Positions 1 through 8,843 of a stretch of 36,709 nt of DNA are shown here, piece after piece. The DNA lies in contig CALDBJ010000045.1 of NCBI GenBank assembly GCA_937937835.1, positions 1 through 36,709 of the forward strand, in the 5' to 3' direction. Every line of letters begins with the position of its first letter. The stretch's first letter is position 1. This DNA comes from an uncultured Collinsella sp. (GTDB lineage Bacteria > Actinomycetota > Coriobacteriia > Coriobacteriales > Coriobacteriaceae). The notes under the pieces were generated by a model. The model was not told the origin of the DNA. It ran no database searches and saw only the letters and a program-made list of their open reading frames with translations. The translations under genes were made by a program, and so were the position numbers.

Positions 1-843
1 AATCAGGAGTGGATGCGCCTGCAAGCTGGTCGGCGGCGGGCTGATGATTCTTTTGAGTGGGATAAAAGGGCTCGGCATTTTCGGCCGTTGGAGACTGCTC
101 CGTATGCTCGGGATTTTATAAAGCTGTTGGCGCTTGAGCCCGACGAGTCGGTGCTCGATATGGGGTGTGGGGCTGGGTCGATTGCTATTCCGCTTGCTCA
201 AGACGGGCATCCCGTGATTGCCGCTGATTTTTCCCCTGCCATGTTGGGCACCCTTGATGCTGGCATTGAGTACTATGGGCTCGAGGACCTGATTACGCCA
301 CTTGAGCTTGCTTGGGATGATGATTGGGATTTGGTTGGACCGGTCGCGAAAGCGGTAGATGTTGCCTTTGCCAGTCGCTCTGTCACCACGAGCAACCTAA
401 AAGATGCGCTTGCCAAGCTTGATCGTACGGCTCGCCGGCGTTGTGCTGTCACGATGGTCGCCAACTCCAGCCCGCGCTATGACCTGCACGTGATGAACGC
501 CATCGGCGCCTCGGTTACCTGCAGTAATGGCTTTGTGTACGCCTTCAACATCCTCATTCAGATGGGTGCGTTGCCGCAGGTTACATACTTCGAATCGCCT
601 CGTCGCGATACCTTCGATAGCCTTGAGGCGGGCGTGGCAGACTTCTCCCGCATGCTTGAGCATGGCAACGAGGATAAGGTCGACCGTCTGCGCGACTACA
701 TCGCCCAGCACATGATCGAGAATCCCCATGCCGGTGAGCCGGGCTCCAAGGGCGTGCCGCAGGGGCGCTATATGCTCGATCATGTCCGCAAGGTTCGTTG
801 GGCGTTTATTGCATGGGAGCCGGTCTCTGCGCCCAGCTCATAG
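1..843 (+). CDS. class I SAM-dependent methyltransferase (5' end probably outside window)
   Basis: The product transfers a methyl group from S-adenosylmethionine to an unidentified substrate. It has a Rossmann-type methyltransferase fold. Counting from the first ATG in the window (base 13), motif I is VLDMGCGAGS at residues 47-56 and the acidic end of strand 2 is at about residue 72 (IAADFSPAML). The C-terminal half has no further motif I can name, so the substrate cannot be inferred. The reading frame stays open from base 1 to base 13 (codons for NQEW), and the ATG at 13 has an AGGAG only 3 bases before it. The true start may therefore lie upstream of the window, and I mark the gene from base 1. 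The stop is TAG at 841-843. A 158-base gap separates it from yhbY. Confidence 0.8.
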   Translation, partial: NQEWMRLQAGRRRADDSFEWDKRARHFRPLETAPYARDFIKLLALEPDESVLDMGCGAGSIAIPLAQDGHPVIAADFSPAMLGTLDAGIEYYGLEDLITPLELAWDDDWDLVGPVAKAVDVAFASRSVTTSNLKDALAKLDRTARRRCAVTMVANSSPRYDLHVMNAIGASVTCSNGFVYAFNILIQMGALPQVTYFESPRRDTFDSLEAGVADFSRMLEHGNEDKVDRLRDYIAQHMIENPHAGEPGSKGVPQGRYMLDHVRKVRWAFIAWEPVSAPSS

Positions 844-960
844 CCTGTTCGCAGCCCGCACCGCCCACTCACTCGGCATCCGCATTCTTTTTGAACTGGG
901 CAAACGCGCTCCACACCGCGCCGTTCCTGCGCTATCGTGGGACAGCTCACGTAGATTAAG

Positions 961-975
961 GCCCCGTCGCGGGGC
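961..975. other. small GC hairpin in the yhbY leader
   Basis: GCCCCG-TCG-CGGGGC is a perfect 6-bp stem with a 3-base loop, 26 bases before the yhbY start. No T-tract follows, so it is not a clear terminator. It could be the end of the methyltransferase transcript or a leader structure. I see no convincing promoter between 844 and 1001. Confidence 0.35.
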
Positions 976-1001
976 GCCCCATACATAGAAAGCGAGAACC
1001 C

Positions 1002-1301
1002 ATGGCACTGACAGGAGCACAGGTCAAGCAGCTTCGCAGCATGGCCCATCACCTCAACCCCGCCATCATCATCGGCAAGTCCGATATCAACGAGGGCACC
1101 GTCGAGCAGACGGTCGCCTACCTAGAGAAGCACGAGCTCGTTAAGTGCTCCGTGCTCGATGGCTCCAGCCTTTCCGCCCGCGAGGCCGCCGAGGAGCTCG
1201 CCGAGCGTTGCCACGCCGACGTCGTCCAGGTCATCGGCCGCAAGTTCTCGCTGTATCGCGAGTCCTCGCGCAAGGACATCGAGAAGATCAAGCTCGTCTA
1301 A
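1002..1301 (+). CDS. yhbY: YhbY-family (CRM domain) ribosome assembly RNA-binding protein
   Basis: This 99-residue protein is a single CRM (CRS1-YhbY) RNA-binding domain. In known members it associates with pre-50S particles in the cytoplasm. The family signature is clear: the N-terminal LTGAQVKQLRSMAHHLNP (residues 3-20), the IIIGKSDIN loop (22-30) that holds the GxxG-like turn, and the closing strand VQVIGRKFSLYR (75-86). The length matches the family. The ATG at 1002 is preceded by only a weak Shine-Dalgarno (GCGAG). The gene stands alone and ends 38 bases before a strong intrinsic terminator. Confidence 0.93.
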   Translation: MALTGAQVKQLRSMAHHLNPAIIIGKSDINEGTVEQTVAYLEKHELVKCSVLDGSSLSAREAAEELAERCHADVVQVIGRKFSLYRESSRKDIEKIKLV

Positions 1302-1339
1302 GAGCCAATGATCCGGCGAGCCAACACATAGCAAGCTTA

Positions 1340-1372
1340 CGGGTGCCCAAGTACTTCGGGCGCCCGTTTTTT
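1340..1372 (+). terminator. intrinsic terminator of yhbY
   Basis: The stem CGGGTGCCC / GGGCGCCCG (1340-1348 and 1358-1366; one G-T pair) is followed by six T at 1367-1372. The T-tract runs into the stop codon of the converging regulator gene, so the two transcription units meet with no spare DNA. Confidence 0.85.
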
Positions 1373-4370
1373 ATCGCTCGACCAGCACGCGATTGAGCCG
1401 CCCCTCCACCAAGCGCTCGTATAGACGCCGCGTCTCGGGCTCGGGCACGCCATTGACCTGCTCCCTCAGATGGTGCATATGCCCGCTGTACAGCTCGACG
1501 ATATCGCGCCGCCGCCCCGCCGCGCTGTAGACACGCATGGCGCAGCGCACCATATCCTCACGCGCCGTTTCCTGCCGAAGCCCCGACTCCGCCAGCCAAA
1601 TCGCCGACTGCAGGTCGTTTTCTTCTAGAGCGGCATTTGCTCCCTTAATCATGCAATCGATGTACTTTGACTGCATAATGCGCCGCATGCGCAAAAAGTA
1701 GGTGGGATTACAGCCATTGGGAACATACAACGGTCCGGCATAAAGCTGCTCAATCTTAAGGCACAACTCGACCAGATGGGGCCCGCGCGCACCCGTGCGA
1801 TTTCCCAAAACCTCGCGGCTTATCTGGTCAAACAGCCGTACATCGGTCTTGACGTAGTCACCGTTGAGCCCAATGCATTCATTTTGGATGAGCACGCATG
1901 ACTTGCCATCCGGCGTCGGCCCCAAAGCCGACCGCAAGCGCGATATCGTCGAGTACAGGTTGTTGCGGGCGCTATTGAACTCGGCATGGGGCCACAGCTC
2001 CATGGCCAGCGTCTCACGATCGACGAGCGCATCCATGCCCAGCGCAAGCCGCTCGGCAAGCGTCGCCGCCTTCTTGCGGCGCCACATTTTGTCCGTGATG
2101 GGAAACCCGTCGCGCTCGGCGCGAAACGCACCAAACATGCGAATCTCGATATGGTCGATGGTATCAACGGCTTTAACCTCGCCAGCCTGGAATAGGCGCT
2201 CGCTCTCCCCTTCCAAATCGTCGCGCAGCGAGTACCGCGACAGCTCGCGCACGGGAAGCTTCTTGCGTATCCTGGCCGCCGGCTCGCCCAGACAATGCAT
2301 GGCAAGGCGCGCAAAGAGCCGATACGATTGCTCTAGAATCACCGCACGATTCATGGACATCCAGGCCGCAAGATCGCTGTCTCGGCCCGCACAGGCCAAA
2401 TGCAGCGCCACCATCCAGGCTTCTGCGCCACCAACCTGCGTCTGGCTTATATCGAGTAGTTCCGCTTCCTCGCGCACCGAAACCATCGAGGTGTTACGCA
2501 GATATGCCGCGCGTTCCAGCAGCAATGCGTTATCGCGCATGTACGCAATCGACTCCTCGGCAAGTTTGAGCACTTGGACCGCACGGAACTTTGCATTAAC
2601 CGGCCGTCCCTCTGCCAGCGACTGCCAGCCTTCTAGCAACAGGCCAAACAGCTGAATCTGGTTGTCGCGCATGCGCACAGCAAAACGATCGAGCTCGTTG
2701 AACGCCGCGTCGTCGGTTACCGGCAAGCCGGAAAGGAGCCGCCGTGCCGCCAACACCATGCGCACCCAGATAGCCATCGCCTTAAGCCCGCGTACGTCGA
2801 GCGCCTCCCGCACCACCGTCATCTCGTCGTCGCGCTCGTCGGTTCCCGCAAACGACCCGTCAAAGAGCTCCACCAGCATACTATCGGCCCGTATAACAAT
2901 CCCCGCGATGTCGAGCTCGCAGTCGTAGGCCTTGCTCGTTTTGAGCTGCTGTAGAACGCCGCCGTCATCTCCCCGCTCGGTCAGGCACCGCTTGACCTCG
3001 ATATGCGCAGACAACATATCGAGTGCGGTATGGGATGTCTCGATTTCTGGCACGGCCAGGTTCGTAGGAAGCCCAAGCCCGTTGTCCCCATAGCAAACAG
3101 CCGTCAGCGTCTGGGCCACCCTCCATGAAACAGGGTCTATTTCACAGGCCGCCCGTTCGCCCCCGCGCTCGATAACCGATGCCATATAGCGAGCGAGCTT
3201 TGTATTGGACACGCTGACCGCTGCCAGATATACGCCGAGTGCCTCGGCAGGCGTTGGCTCTGGAGCCGGATCGTCAGCATCGATCGTGCCCAGCGCTGCT
3301 CGGCAGATATCGGCCCCGTGCCCCGTCAGGGCCAAATCGACCCCATACTGCCCAGCAAGTTCAAGGACCGCTTCACGGTCCAAAAAGGCGTCCGCCAGGC
3401 CCATCGCCGCATCGCATCGGCCCGCCTTAAGCAAAATCCGGGCCGCCCTCGGAACAAGTTCGGGGCGAACCTCGGCCACCAACTTACGCAAACGCAAGCG
3501 TCCGTTATCCTCCGTGCCCAGACACGTAAAACTCCGCTCGGCGGGATCCAAGCCAAAGATCGGGTAGTCGCGCACAAAGTAGGACTGGTCGACCATCGAC
3601 AACCTCACCCCGCAAGCCTCGAGTTCTGCGATATTGCCCTCGCCCATCAAAACCATGAGACATGCCACGCAAAACAGCGCATTATTGTCGAGCGAAGCCA
3701 GATCGGCAAGTGCCGCGCCATATACGTTGACAATCTCGTTTTCGAGCAGGCCGGCTACGTCGCCTTGGCCATACAGACCCGTCTGCAATGCCGAAACGAG
3801 CTCGGGCACGCCCTGCGTGAGCTGATAGAAGTCGAGCGATGTGCTGATCGAAAACGCCGATGCCCACGCCGAATACTCATAGGCATGCACCTTGAGCATC
3901 TGCGCATTGATCTTAACCGAATCGCCCAGCCCATGAATCAGCTGGCGATTCGAAGGACGGCAGCTCATAAAGACCCCAACCCCCATAGCACGCAGGCTTC
4001 GGATTCGGTCAATCAGCTCCTCGGTCTCGCTCTGGCTGAGGTTAGGCACGTTATCGATTGCAATCAGGGAGTGCGGCTTGTCCTTAAGCTCTTCGGTAAC
4101 GACCTCGAGCTGCATAAACACCTCGCGCCCAATGGCGCGGTCTGCCTCGATGATTCGCACGGGACCTCGCGTCGGATCGCTTTTAACCTCTTGGGTATAC
4201 TGCAGCAGCACCGAGGTTTTCCCAAAGCCATCAGGCGCGTAGAGGACTACGATGCCGGCCTTTCGGCCCTTGGCGATAAGTTCGTTCATCAAGCGATCGC
4301 GCCGCACCGTATAACTACTGCCCAGCGGCATAAGCTCGAGGTCGTCCGTATTACCCAAATCGTTAACCAT
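1371..4370 (-). CDS. large STAND-type ATPase / BTAD-domain transcriptional regulator
   Basis: This 999-residue cytoplasmic regulator appears to couple an NTPase switch to DNA binding. An N-terminal P-loop is visible (Walker A APDGFGKTS, residues 45-53; Walker B-like SLIAIDN, 101-107). A long helical middle follows. The C-terminus is an OmpR-like winged helix from about residue 741 (IEIRMFGAFRAERDG ... WRRKKAATLAERLAL), then a bacterial transcriptional activator domain (BTAD, about 840-990) made of helical repeats. This order resembles MalT/AfsR/SARP-like activators, although here the DNA-binding domain is C-terminal. The ATG has a good ribosome site (GAGGAG, 7 bases upstream). The gene stands alone, with about 380 bases of upstream DNA before the nagB terminator. 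Target genes cannot be read from the context; autoregulation is possible. Confidence 0.82.
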   Translation of the reverse strand: MVNDLGNTDDLELMPLGSSYTVRRDRLMNELIAKGRKAGIVVLYAPDGFGKTSVLLQYTQEVKSDPTRGPVRIIEADRAIGREVFMQLEVVTEELKDKPHSLIAIDNVPNLSQSETEELIDRIRSLRAMGVGVFMSCRPSNRQLIHGLGDSVKINAQMLKVHAYEYSAWASAFSISTSLDFYQLTQGVPELVSALQTGLYGQGDVAGLLENEIVNVYGAALADLASLDNNALFCVACLMVLMGEGNIAELEACGVRLSMVDQSYFVRDYPIFGLDPAERSFTCLGTEDNGRLRLRKLVAEVRPELVPRAARILLKAGRCDAAMGLADAFLDREAVLELAGQYGVDLALTGHGADICRAALGTIDADDPAPEPTPAEALGVYLAAVSVSNTKLARYMASVIERGGERAACEIDPVSWRVAQTLTAVCYGDNGLGLPTNLAVPEIETSHTALDMLSAHIEVKRCLTERGDDGGVLQQLKTSKAYDCELDIAGIVIRADSMLVELFDGSFAGTDERDDEMTVVREALDVRGLKAMAIWVRMVLAARRLLSGLPVTDDAAFNELDRFAVRMRDNQIQLFGLLLEGWQSLAEGRPVNAKFRAVQVLKLAEESIAYMRDNALLLERAAYLRNTSMVSVREEAELLDISQTQVGGAEAWMVALHLACAGRDSDLAAWMSMNRAVILEQSYRLFARLAMHCLGEPAARIRKKLPVRELSRYSLRDDLEGESERLFQAGEVKAVDTIDHIEIRMFGAFRAERDGFPITDKMWRRKKAATLAERLALGMDALVDRETLAMELWPHAEFNSARNNLYSTISRLRSALGPTPDGKSCVLIQNECIGLNGDYVKTDVRLFDQISREVLGNRTGARGPHLVELCLKIEQLYAGPLYVPNGCNPTYFLRMRRIMQSKYIDCMIKGANAALEENDLQSAIWLAESGLRQETAREDMVRCAMRVYSAAGRRRDIVELYSGHMHHLREQVNGVPEPETRRLYERLVEGRLNRVLVER

Positions 4371-4754
4371 GCCCGCTCCTCAACTCGACCACATGGACAC
4401 CGTAACGCTAGACCATATGTATCGCTAGATGAATAGAGCGATGCTACGGTTTAGGATGTTTGTTGGTACGCAAATGGCAAGTTTTTGTTCAGCGTGGTCC
4501 GATTGAAACTTATCCCCCAACCAATCAGTCTTTGCGCAGGTCAATGCGCTTGCCAGCTTGTCCCATCCTTTGGCAGTGTACCTCAAATGAGCGCTGTTCA
4601 ATTGTGTTGCGCAACTCACCTAACGCCAGCTACCGTCTGTGACCTTTTCATAGCATTTATGCATAGTATCTGTTATGGAATGAATCATGCTGCATCAGAT
4701 GCACCCGTCAAGTTCGCTGCAAGATTTTCGTCAAGCACACGGCGCGCGCTCAGC
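4371..4754. other. 384-base non-coding gap upstream of the BTAD regulator
   Basis: No credible gene is present; the short open frames lack ribosome sites and family features. Read on the minus strand it would be the regulator's leader. A direct repeat CTTGACG occurs twice, 23 bases apart, near 4712-4740, and either copy could serve as a -35 element, but no good -10 follows. The region is lower in G+C than its neighbours. Confidence 0.4.
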
Positions 4755-4783
4755 AAAAAGGCCCCCGCAAAGCGGAGGCCTTA
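4755..4783 (-). terminator. intrinsic terminator of nagB
   Basis: Read on the minus strand, GGCCTCCGC-TTT-GCGGGGGCC (4760-4780) is followed by five T (4755-4759). It lies 35 bases past the nagB stop codon. Confidence 0.85.
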
Positions 4784-4814
4784 GGCAAGGTTATGTCGAG
4801 CCGCAGGATTCGCG

Positions 4815-5543
4815 CTACTCGCAGAGCGAAAGAGCGGCCTCGTCGGCAACGACAACGCAGTTGGTGTGCAGCTGCAGGATCGAAGCCGGGCACTCGGGTG
4901 TAACCGGACCATAGCACATGTCATGCACAGCCTGAGCCTTGGCCTCGCCGTTGGCGACGACCAGGATCATGCGGGCATACATGATGGTCTGGGTACCCAT
5001 GGTGTAGGCCTGACGGGGAACATCGTCGATGCTGTCGAACAGGCGGCTGTTGGCCTGAATGGTACTCTCGGTGAGGTCGACGCAGTGCGTACCCTTGGAG
5101 AAGTGGTCATCGGGCTCGTTGAAGCCGATGTGGCCGTTGTTGCCAATGCCGAGCAGCTGCAGATCCGGGTAACCGGCGTCAGCGACGATCTTGTCGTACT
5201 CAGAGCACGCAGCGGCGGCGTCGGGGTTGGAACCGTCGGGCACATGCGTGTTGTTCAGGTCGATGTTGATGTGATCGAAGAAGTTCTCACGCATGAAGTA
5301 GTGATAGCTCTGGGGATCGTCGTGCGAAAGGCCGCGATACTCGTCCAGGTTGTAGGTGCTGACCTCGGCAAAGTCGACGTCGCCCTTCTCGTACCAAGCA
5401 GCGAGCTGCTTGTAGGCACCGATCGGGGTGGAGCCGGTGGCAAGGCCCAGCACACAGTCGGGCTTGAGGATAACCTGGGCCGAGATGATATTAGCGGCCT
5501 TGCGGCTCATATCCTCGTAGTCTTTAGCTTTAATGATCTTCAT
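4815..5543 (-). CDS. nagB: glucosamine-6-phosphate deaminase
   Basis: NagB converts glucosamine 6-phosphate to fructose 6-phosphate and ammonia, feeding amino sugars into glycolysis in the cytoplasm. The 242-residue protein has the usual bacterial length. Visible motifs are the phosphate loop LGLATGSTP (32-40), the catalytic aspartate in NLDEY (D67), and GIGNNGHIGFNEPD (132-145) with the ring-opening histidine H138. An Asn stands before GH where E. coli has Asp, as in Bacillus-type enzymes. I chose the ATG at 5541-5543 because GAAAGGA lies 7-8 bases upstream. The frame stays open a further 117 codons, but that stretch is intergenic and overlaps the next gene. It lies 3' of glmM and an EIIA gene, both of which touch sugar phosphate metabolism. 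Confidence 0.95.
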   Translation of the reverse strand: MKIIKAKDYEDMSRKAANIISAQVILKPDCVLGLATGSTPIGAYKQLAAWYEKGDVDFAEVSTYNLDEYRGLSHDDPQSYHYFMRENFFDHINIDLNNTHVPDGSNPDAAAACSEYDKIVADAGYPDLQLLGIGNNGHIGFNEPDDHFSKGTHCVDLTESTIQANSRLFDSIDDVPRQAYTMGTQTIMYARMILVVANGEAKAQAVHDMCYGPVTPECPASILQLHTNCVVVADEAALSLCE

Positions 5544-5740
5544 TACGCGTCCTTTCTCGTACAAGAGAGGCAAGGCTCCCTTACAAGCACTTGCCCGCGG
5601 CCCGCGTCGGCCGCAACCAACGTGTGCGGCCACCAGGGCGAGGTCGCGTAATGTATGTGTCTCGTGTCTAACCGCGTCGAGGCCCCTGCCCGTCCACGGT
5701 GACCCAAAGCTGTTTAGCCTCGGACAAATCCCATCTTGCC

Positions 5741-5774
5741 ACGGAGGGCGTCCTCTTTCAAGGGCGCCCTCCGT
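5741..5774. other. long hairpin between the EIIA gene and nagB
   Basis: ACGGAGGGCG (5741-5750) and CGCCCTCCGT (5765-5774) are perfect 10-base inverted arms. Four more inner pairs extend the stem to 14 bp around a 6-base loop. It lies 40 bases past the EIIA stop codon, where a terminator is expected, but there is no T-tract on either strand. It could be a terminator or an mRNA stabilising structure in the nagB leader. Confidence 0.55.
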
Positions 5775-5814
5775 AAACGTGTTTGAATTGTAGGCTAATG
5801 GCCACGTGCACTTG

Positions 5815-6312
5815 CTAGCGCTCGCGAGCAACGATGAGTTGGTCCATCTCTTCGACATGCACGCCAACGGAGCCCTTGATGCTTGAGAACTCAACGGAGT
5901 TGCACACCAAGATGGGAACCGTCACATCGTAGCCCTCGGCAGCAATTGCCTCGCGATCGAACTCAATGAGTACATCACCCTTATGGACGATGTCACCCAC
6001 TTGCGCATGTACGGTAAAGTGCTTGCCCTCGAGCTGAACAGTGTCCAAACCAACGTGGATGAGCACGTCCAAGCCATCGACCGTGTTAAGCGCAACGGCG
6101 TGTCCCGTGGGAAAAATGGCCTCGACCTTGGCGTCTGCCGGCGCAATCACCCGCGTGCCGGTAGGCTGAATCGCCACGCCCTGGCCCAAAAGGCCGGTGG
6201 CAAACGTCTGGTCATTGACCTCGGACAACGGAATGACATCGCCCGAGATGGGAGCATCCAGCGTAAGGACTCGACCACGCATACCAAAAGACCTTAGGAC
6301 TTTAGTGAACAT
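5815..6312 (-). CDS. free-standing PTS glucose-type EIIA domain protein
   Basis: This 165-residue cytoplasmic phosphocarrier belongs to the glucose/sucrose-type EIIA family, which passes phosphate from HPr to a sugar-specific EIIB. The two histidines of the active site are present: H71 in FPTGHAVAL and the phosphorylated H86 in VLIHVGLDTVQL. The motif GVAIQPTG (45-52) and the C-terminal GYD...VPILVCN stretch complete the fold. The ATG at 6310-6312 is preceded by GAGGGG 4 bases away; the TTG seven codons upstream would place that purine run inside the gene, so I rejected it. No EIIB or EIIC lies beside it, so it must serve a permease encoded elsewhere. It sits between glmM (upstream) and nagB (downstream). 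Confidence 0.88.
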   Translation of the reverse strand: MFTKVLRSFGMRGRVLTLDAPISGDVIPLSEVNDQTFATGLLGQGVAIQPTGTRVIAPADAKVEAIFPTGHAVALNTVDGLDVLIHVGLDTVQLEGKHFTVHAQVGDIVHKGDVLIEFDREAIAAEGYDVTVPILVCNSVEFSSIKGSVGVHVEEMDQLIVARER

Positions 6313-6383
6313 GCTCCCCCTCGGACATACCAATCAATCAAAATAACCTTGTCAGTTTACCACTTGGCACCCGTTTTTGGCCA

Positions 6384-7721
6384 TTAGGGAAGTTCGCGCT
6401 TGACAACCTCGACGATGTCGTCGACAACGCGCTGGGTCAGCTCGTGCGTCTCGGCCTCGGCCATCACGCGGACCAGCGGCTCGGTACCGCTCGGGCGTAC
6501 CAGAATGCGGCCGCGGCCGTCAAGCTCCTTCTCGGCAGCAGCGACGGCATCCCAGATGGGCTGACAATCGTCCAAGCCGGCCTTGTTGTCGGAATGCACG
6601 TTGACGAGCACCTGCGGGTACTTCTTCATGATGCCGGCAAGATCGGTGAGGGTACGACCAGTGCGCTTGAGCACGGCCAGCAGCTGCAGAGCCGTCACCA
6701 GGCCGTCACCGGTGGTGTTGTGCTCCAGGAAGATGATGTGGCCGGACTGTTCGCCGCCGATGACGGCGCCGTCCGCGAGCATGCGCTCCAGAACGTAGCG
6801 GTCGCCCACGGCGGTCTGGACCATCTCGAAGCCCTGTTCCTTCATAGCGATGGAGAAGCCCAGGTTGCACATGACGGTCGAAACGATCTCGGAGTTGGCG
6901 AGCTTGCCGCGAGCGGCGAGATCAGAACCGCAGATAGCCAGGATGTAGTCACCGTCGATCTCATTGCCCTCGCTGTCCACGAACAGCACACGGTCGGCGT
7001 CGCCGTCGTGGGCCAGGCCGATGTCGGCGTGGGTGCGCAGCACGAGCTCGCGCAGTGGCTCAAGGTGAGTGGAGCCGCACTCAACGTTAATGTCAGTGCC
7101 GCAGTAATCGGTGTTGATGGCATGGACCGTGGCGCCCAGGCGCTGCAGCGCGGCGGGCGTAGTCTGGCAGGAAGCACCGTGGCCGCAGTCGACGGCAACG
7201 ACCAGGCCGTCGAGCCTCAGGCCATCAAGCGTATCGATGGCGTGGTCGACGTATGCCTTGCGAGCGTCCTTCATCTTGATAATGTGGCCCACGCCGGCAC
7301 CGGTCGGCAGCGTGTCGGCAGCCATGGCTTCCTCGGACATGACCCAGGCGCTGATCTCTTCCTCGACAGCATCGGGAAGCTTCATTCCTTTGCGGCTAAA
7401 GAACTTGATGCCGTTGAACTCCGGCGGATTGTGCGAAGCGGAGATGACGATGCCGCCGTCGAGCTCGTTTTGAACAGTGAGCAGTGCCACGGCAGGCGTG
7501 GGGATGACGCCGCAGCAGTGCGGACGGCCGCCCTCGGCCATGATGCCGGCGGTCAGAGCGCTCTCGAGCATGGTGCCCGAAAGACGCGTGTCGCGGCCGA
7601 TGCAGATATCCGGACCAAGGAACTTGGTCGCCGCGCGGCCCAGGCGAAACGCGAGGTCGCACGAGAGGTCGGCATTGGCGACGCCACGGACACCGTCGGT
7701 ACCGAAGATGTTCTGGGGCAT
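6384..7721 (-). CDS. glmM: phosphoglucosamine mutase
   Basis: GlmM interconverts glucosamine 6-phosphate and glucosamine 1-phosphate, the step that commits the amino sugar to UDP-GlcNAc and peptidoglycan. The 445-residue length is typical. The N-terminus FGTDGVRG (6-13), the phosphoserine loop ISASHNPP (93-100, catalytic S96), the metal-binding DGDADR near residues 237-242, and the sugar-phosphate loop RPSGTEPLVRV near the C-terminus are all intact. GGAAGGAG lies 7-8 bases before the ATG. The gene follows the rpsI terminator and runs toward the EIIA gene and nagB. GlmM and NagB compete for the same metabolite from opposite directions. Confidence 0.97.
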   Translation of the reverse strand: MPQNIFGTDGVRGVANADLSCDLAFRLGRAATKFLGPDICIGRDTRLSGTMLESALTAGIMAEGGRPHCCGVIPTPAVALLTVQNELDGGIVISASHNPPEFNGIKFFSRKGMKLPDAVEEEISAWVMSEEAMAADTLPTGAGVGHIIKMKDARKAYVDHAIDTLDGLRLDGLVVAVDCGHGASCQTTPAALQRLGATVHAINTDYCGTDINVECGSTHLEPLRELVLRTHADIGLAHDGDADRVLFVDSEGNEIDGDYILAICGSDLAARGKLANSEIVSTVMCNLGFSIAMKEQGFEMVQTAVGDRYVLERMLADGAVIGGEQSGHIIFLEHNTTGDGLVTALQLLAVLKRTGRTLTDLAGIMKKYPQVLVNVHSDNKAGLDDCQPIWDAVAAAEKELDGRGRILVRPSGTEPLVRVMAEAETHELTQRVVDDIVEVVKRELP

Positions 7722-7770
7722 AGGATCGCTCCTTCCCTAGCAGGCGATATGCAACCGCCCACCCTAGTCG

Positions 7771-7813
7771 AAAAAGAAAAGCGGGACCCGCCGAGGAATC
7801 GGCAGGCCCCGCT
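7771..7813 (-). terminator. intrinsic terminator of the rplM-rpsI operon
   Basis: Read on the minus strand, a 15-bp stem (7780-7794 with 7799-7813, two G-T pairs, TTCC loop) is followed by TTTTCTTTTT at 7771-7780. It sits 32 bases past the rpsI stop codon and before glmM. Confidence 0.92.
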
Positions 7814-7844
7814 TGTACATTGTATCTCGAAAGGAGATAAAACC

Positions 7845-8240
<396 letters not shown>

Positions 8241-8242
8241 CT

Positions 8243-8686
8243 TTAAGCCTCCAGCTCAATCTTCGTGGGGTTCTGGGCAGCATGCGGATGCTCGGCACCA
8301 GCGTAGACCTTAAGCTTGGTCATCTGGGCACGGCCGAGGGTGGTCTTGGGCAGCATACCGCGAACGGCGCGCTCGATGACCTTCTCCGGGTGCTTCTCCA
8401 TAGCCTGGCGGAAGCTCTCAGCCTTGAGGCCGCCGTTGTAGCCGCTGTGGCGATAATAGGTCTTCGTGTCGGCCTTGTTACCGGTAAGCTGGACCTTATC
8501 GGCGTTGATGACGACAACGAAGTCGCCGCAGTCGCTGTTGGGCGTGAACTGGGGCTTGTTCTTACCGCGCAGGATCATTGCGATCTGGGTGGCAAGACGG
8601 CCCAGGACAGCACCATCGGCGTCGACGAGAACCCAGTTGCGCTGGACCTCGCCCTGCTTGGCGTAGTGAGTCGATTTCGAAATCAC
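8243..8686 (-). CDS. rplM: 50S ribosomal protein L13
   Basis: L13 is an early-assembling 50S subunit protein. The 147-residue sequence has the family core: WVLVDADGAVLGRLATQIA (18-36), LRGKNKP, and the GMLPKTTLGRAQMTKLKVYAG block near the C-terminus. The start is GTG at 8684-8686, supported by a strong GGAGGAG 5 bases upstream; no ATG in this frame fits better. A good promoter lies about 65 bases upstream. The gene heads the rplM-rpsI operon. Confidence 0.98.
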   Translation of the reverse strand: MISKSTHYAKQGEVQRNWVLVDADGAVLGRLATQIAMILRGKNKPQFTPNSDCGDFVVVINADKVQLTGNKADTKTYYRHSGYNGGLKAESFRQAMEKHPEKVIERAVRGMLPKTTLGRAQMTKLKVYAGAEHPHAAQNPTKIELEA

Positions 8687-8752
8687 TTAGACTCCTCCAT
8701 GTACAGTACGTGTTGTTACAGAGATTCACGGGGCTCTGCAAGTAACCCGTCC
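8687..8752 (-). other. rplM 5' leader with small hairpin
   Basis: The leader between the predicted start point and the GTG codon contains a short stem, CAGAG/CTCTG with a 10-base loop, about 40 bases before the start. L13 genes in Firmicutes carry an autoregulatory leader, but this one is too short and unlike it for me to assign that role. Confidence 0.25.
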
Positions 8753-8780
8753 ATATTACCCCGCTCGCCGTACGAGTCAA
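8753..8780 (-). promoter_or_regulatory. predicted sigma-70 type promoter of rplM-rpsI
   Basis: On the minus strand TTGACT (8775-8780) and TAATAT (8753-8758) are separated by 16 bases. This is the best promoter match in the window and sits correctly for the ribosomal protein operon. Confidence 0.65.
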
Positions 8781-8843
8781 CAGGTATTTTGGCTCCGACC
8801 AGAGTTTCTGCACATGTCATCCATGGGTCATGACGTCGCGACA

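Noticed and set aside
4425..4619. A 64-codon frame upstream of the BTAD regulator
   Set aside because: No ribosome site, no signal or domain, and it overlaps the likely leader of the regulator.
5544..5814. A clear promoter for nagB
   Set aside because: No pair of -35 and -10 elements with 16-18 base spacing was convincing in this stretch.
4815..5894. A 359-codon version of nagB
   Set aside because: The extra 117 codons are intergenic and overlap the EIIA gene; the ribosome site and family alignment place the start at 5543.
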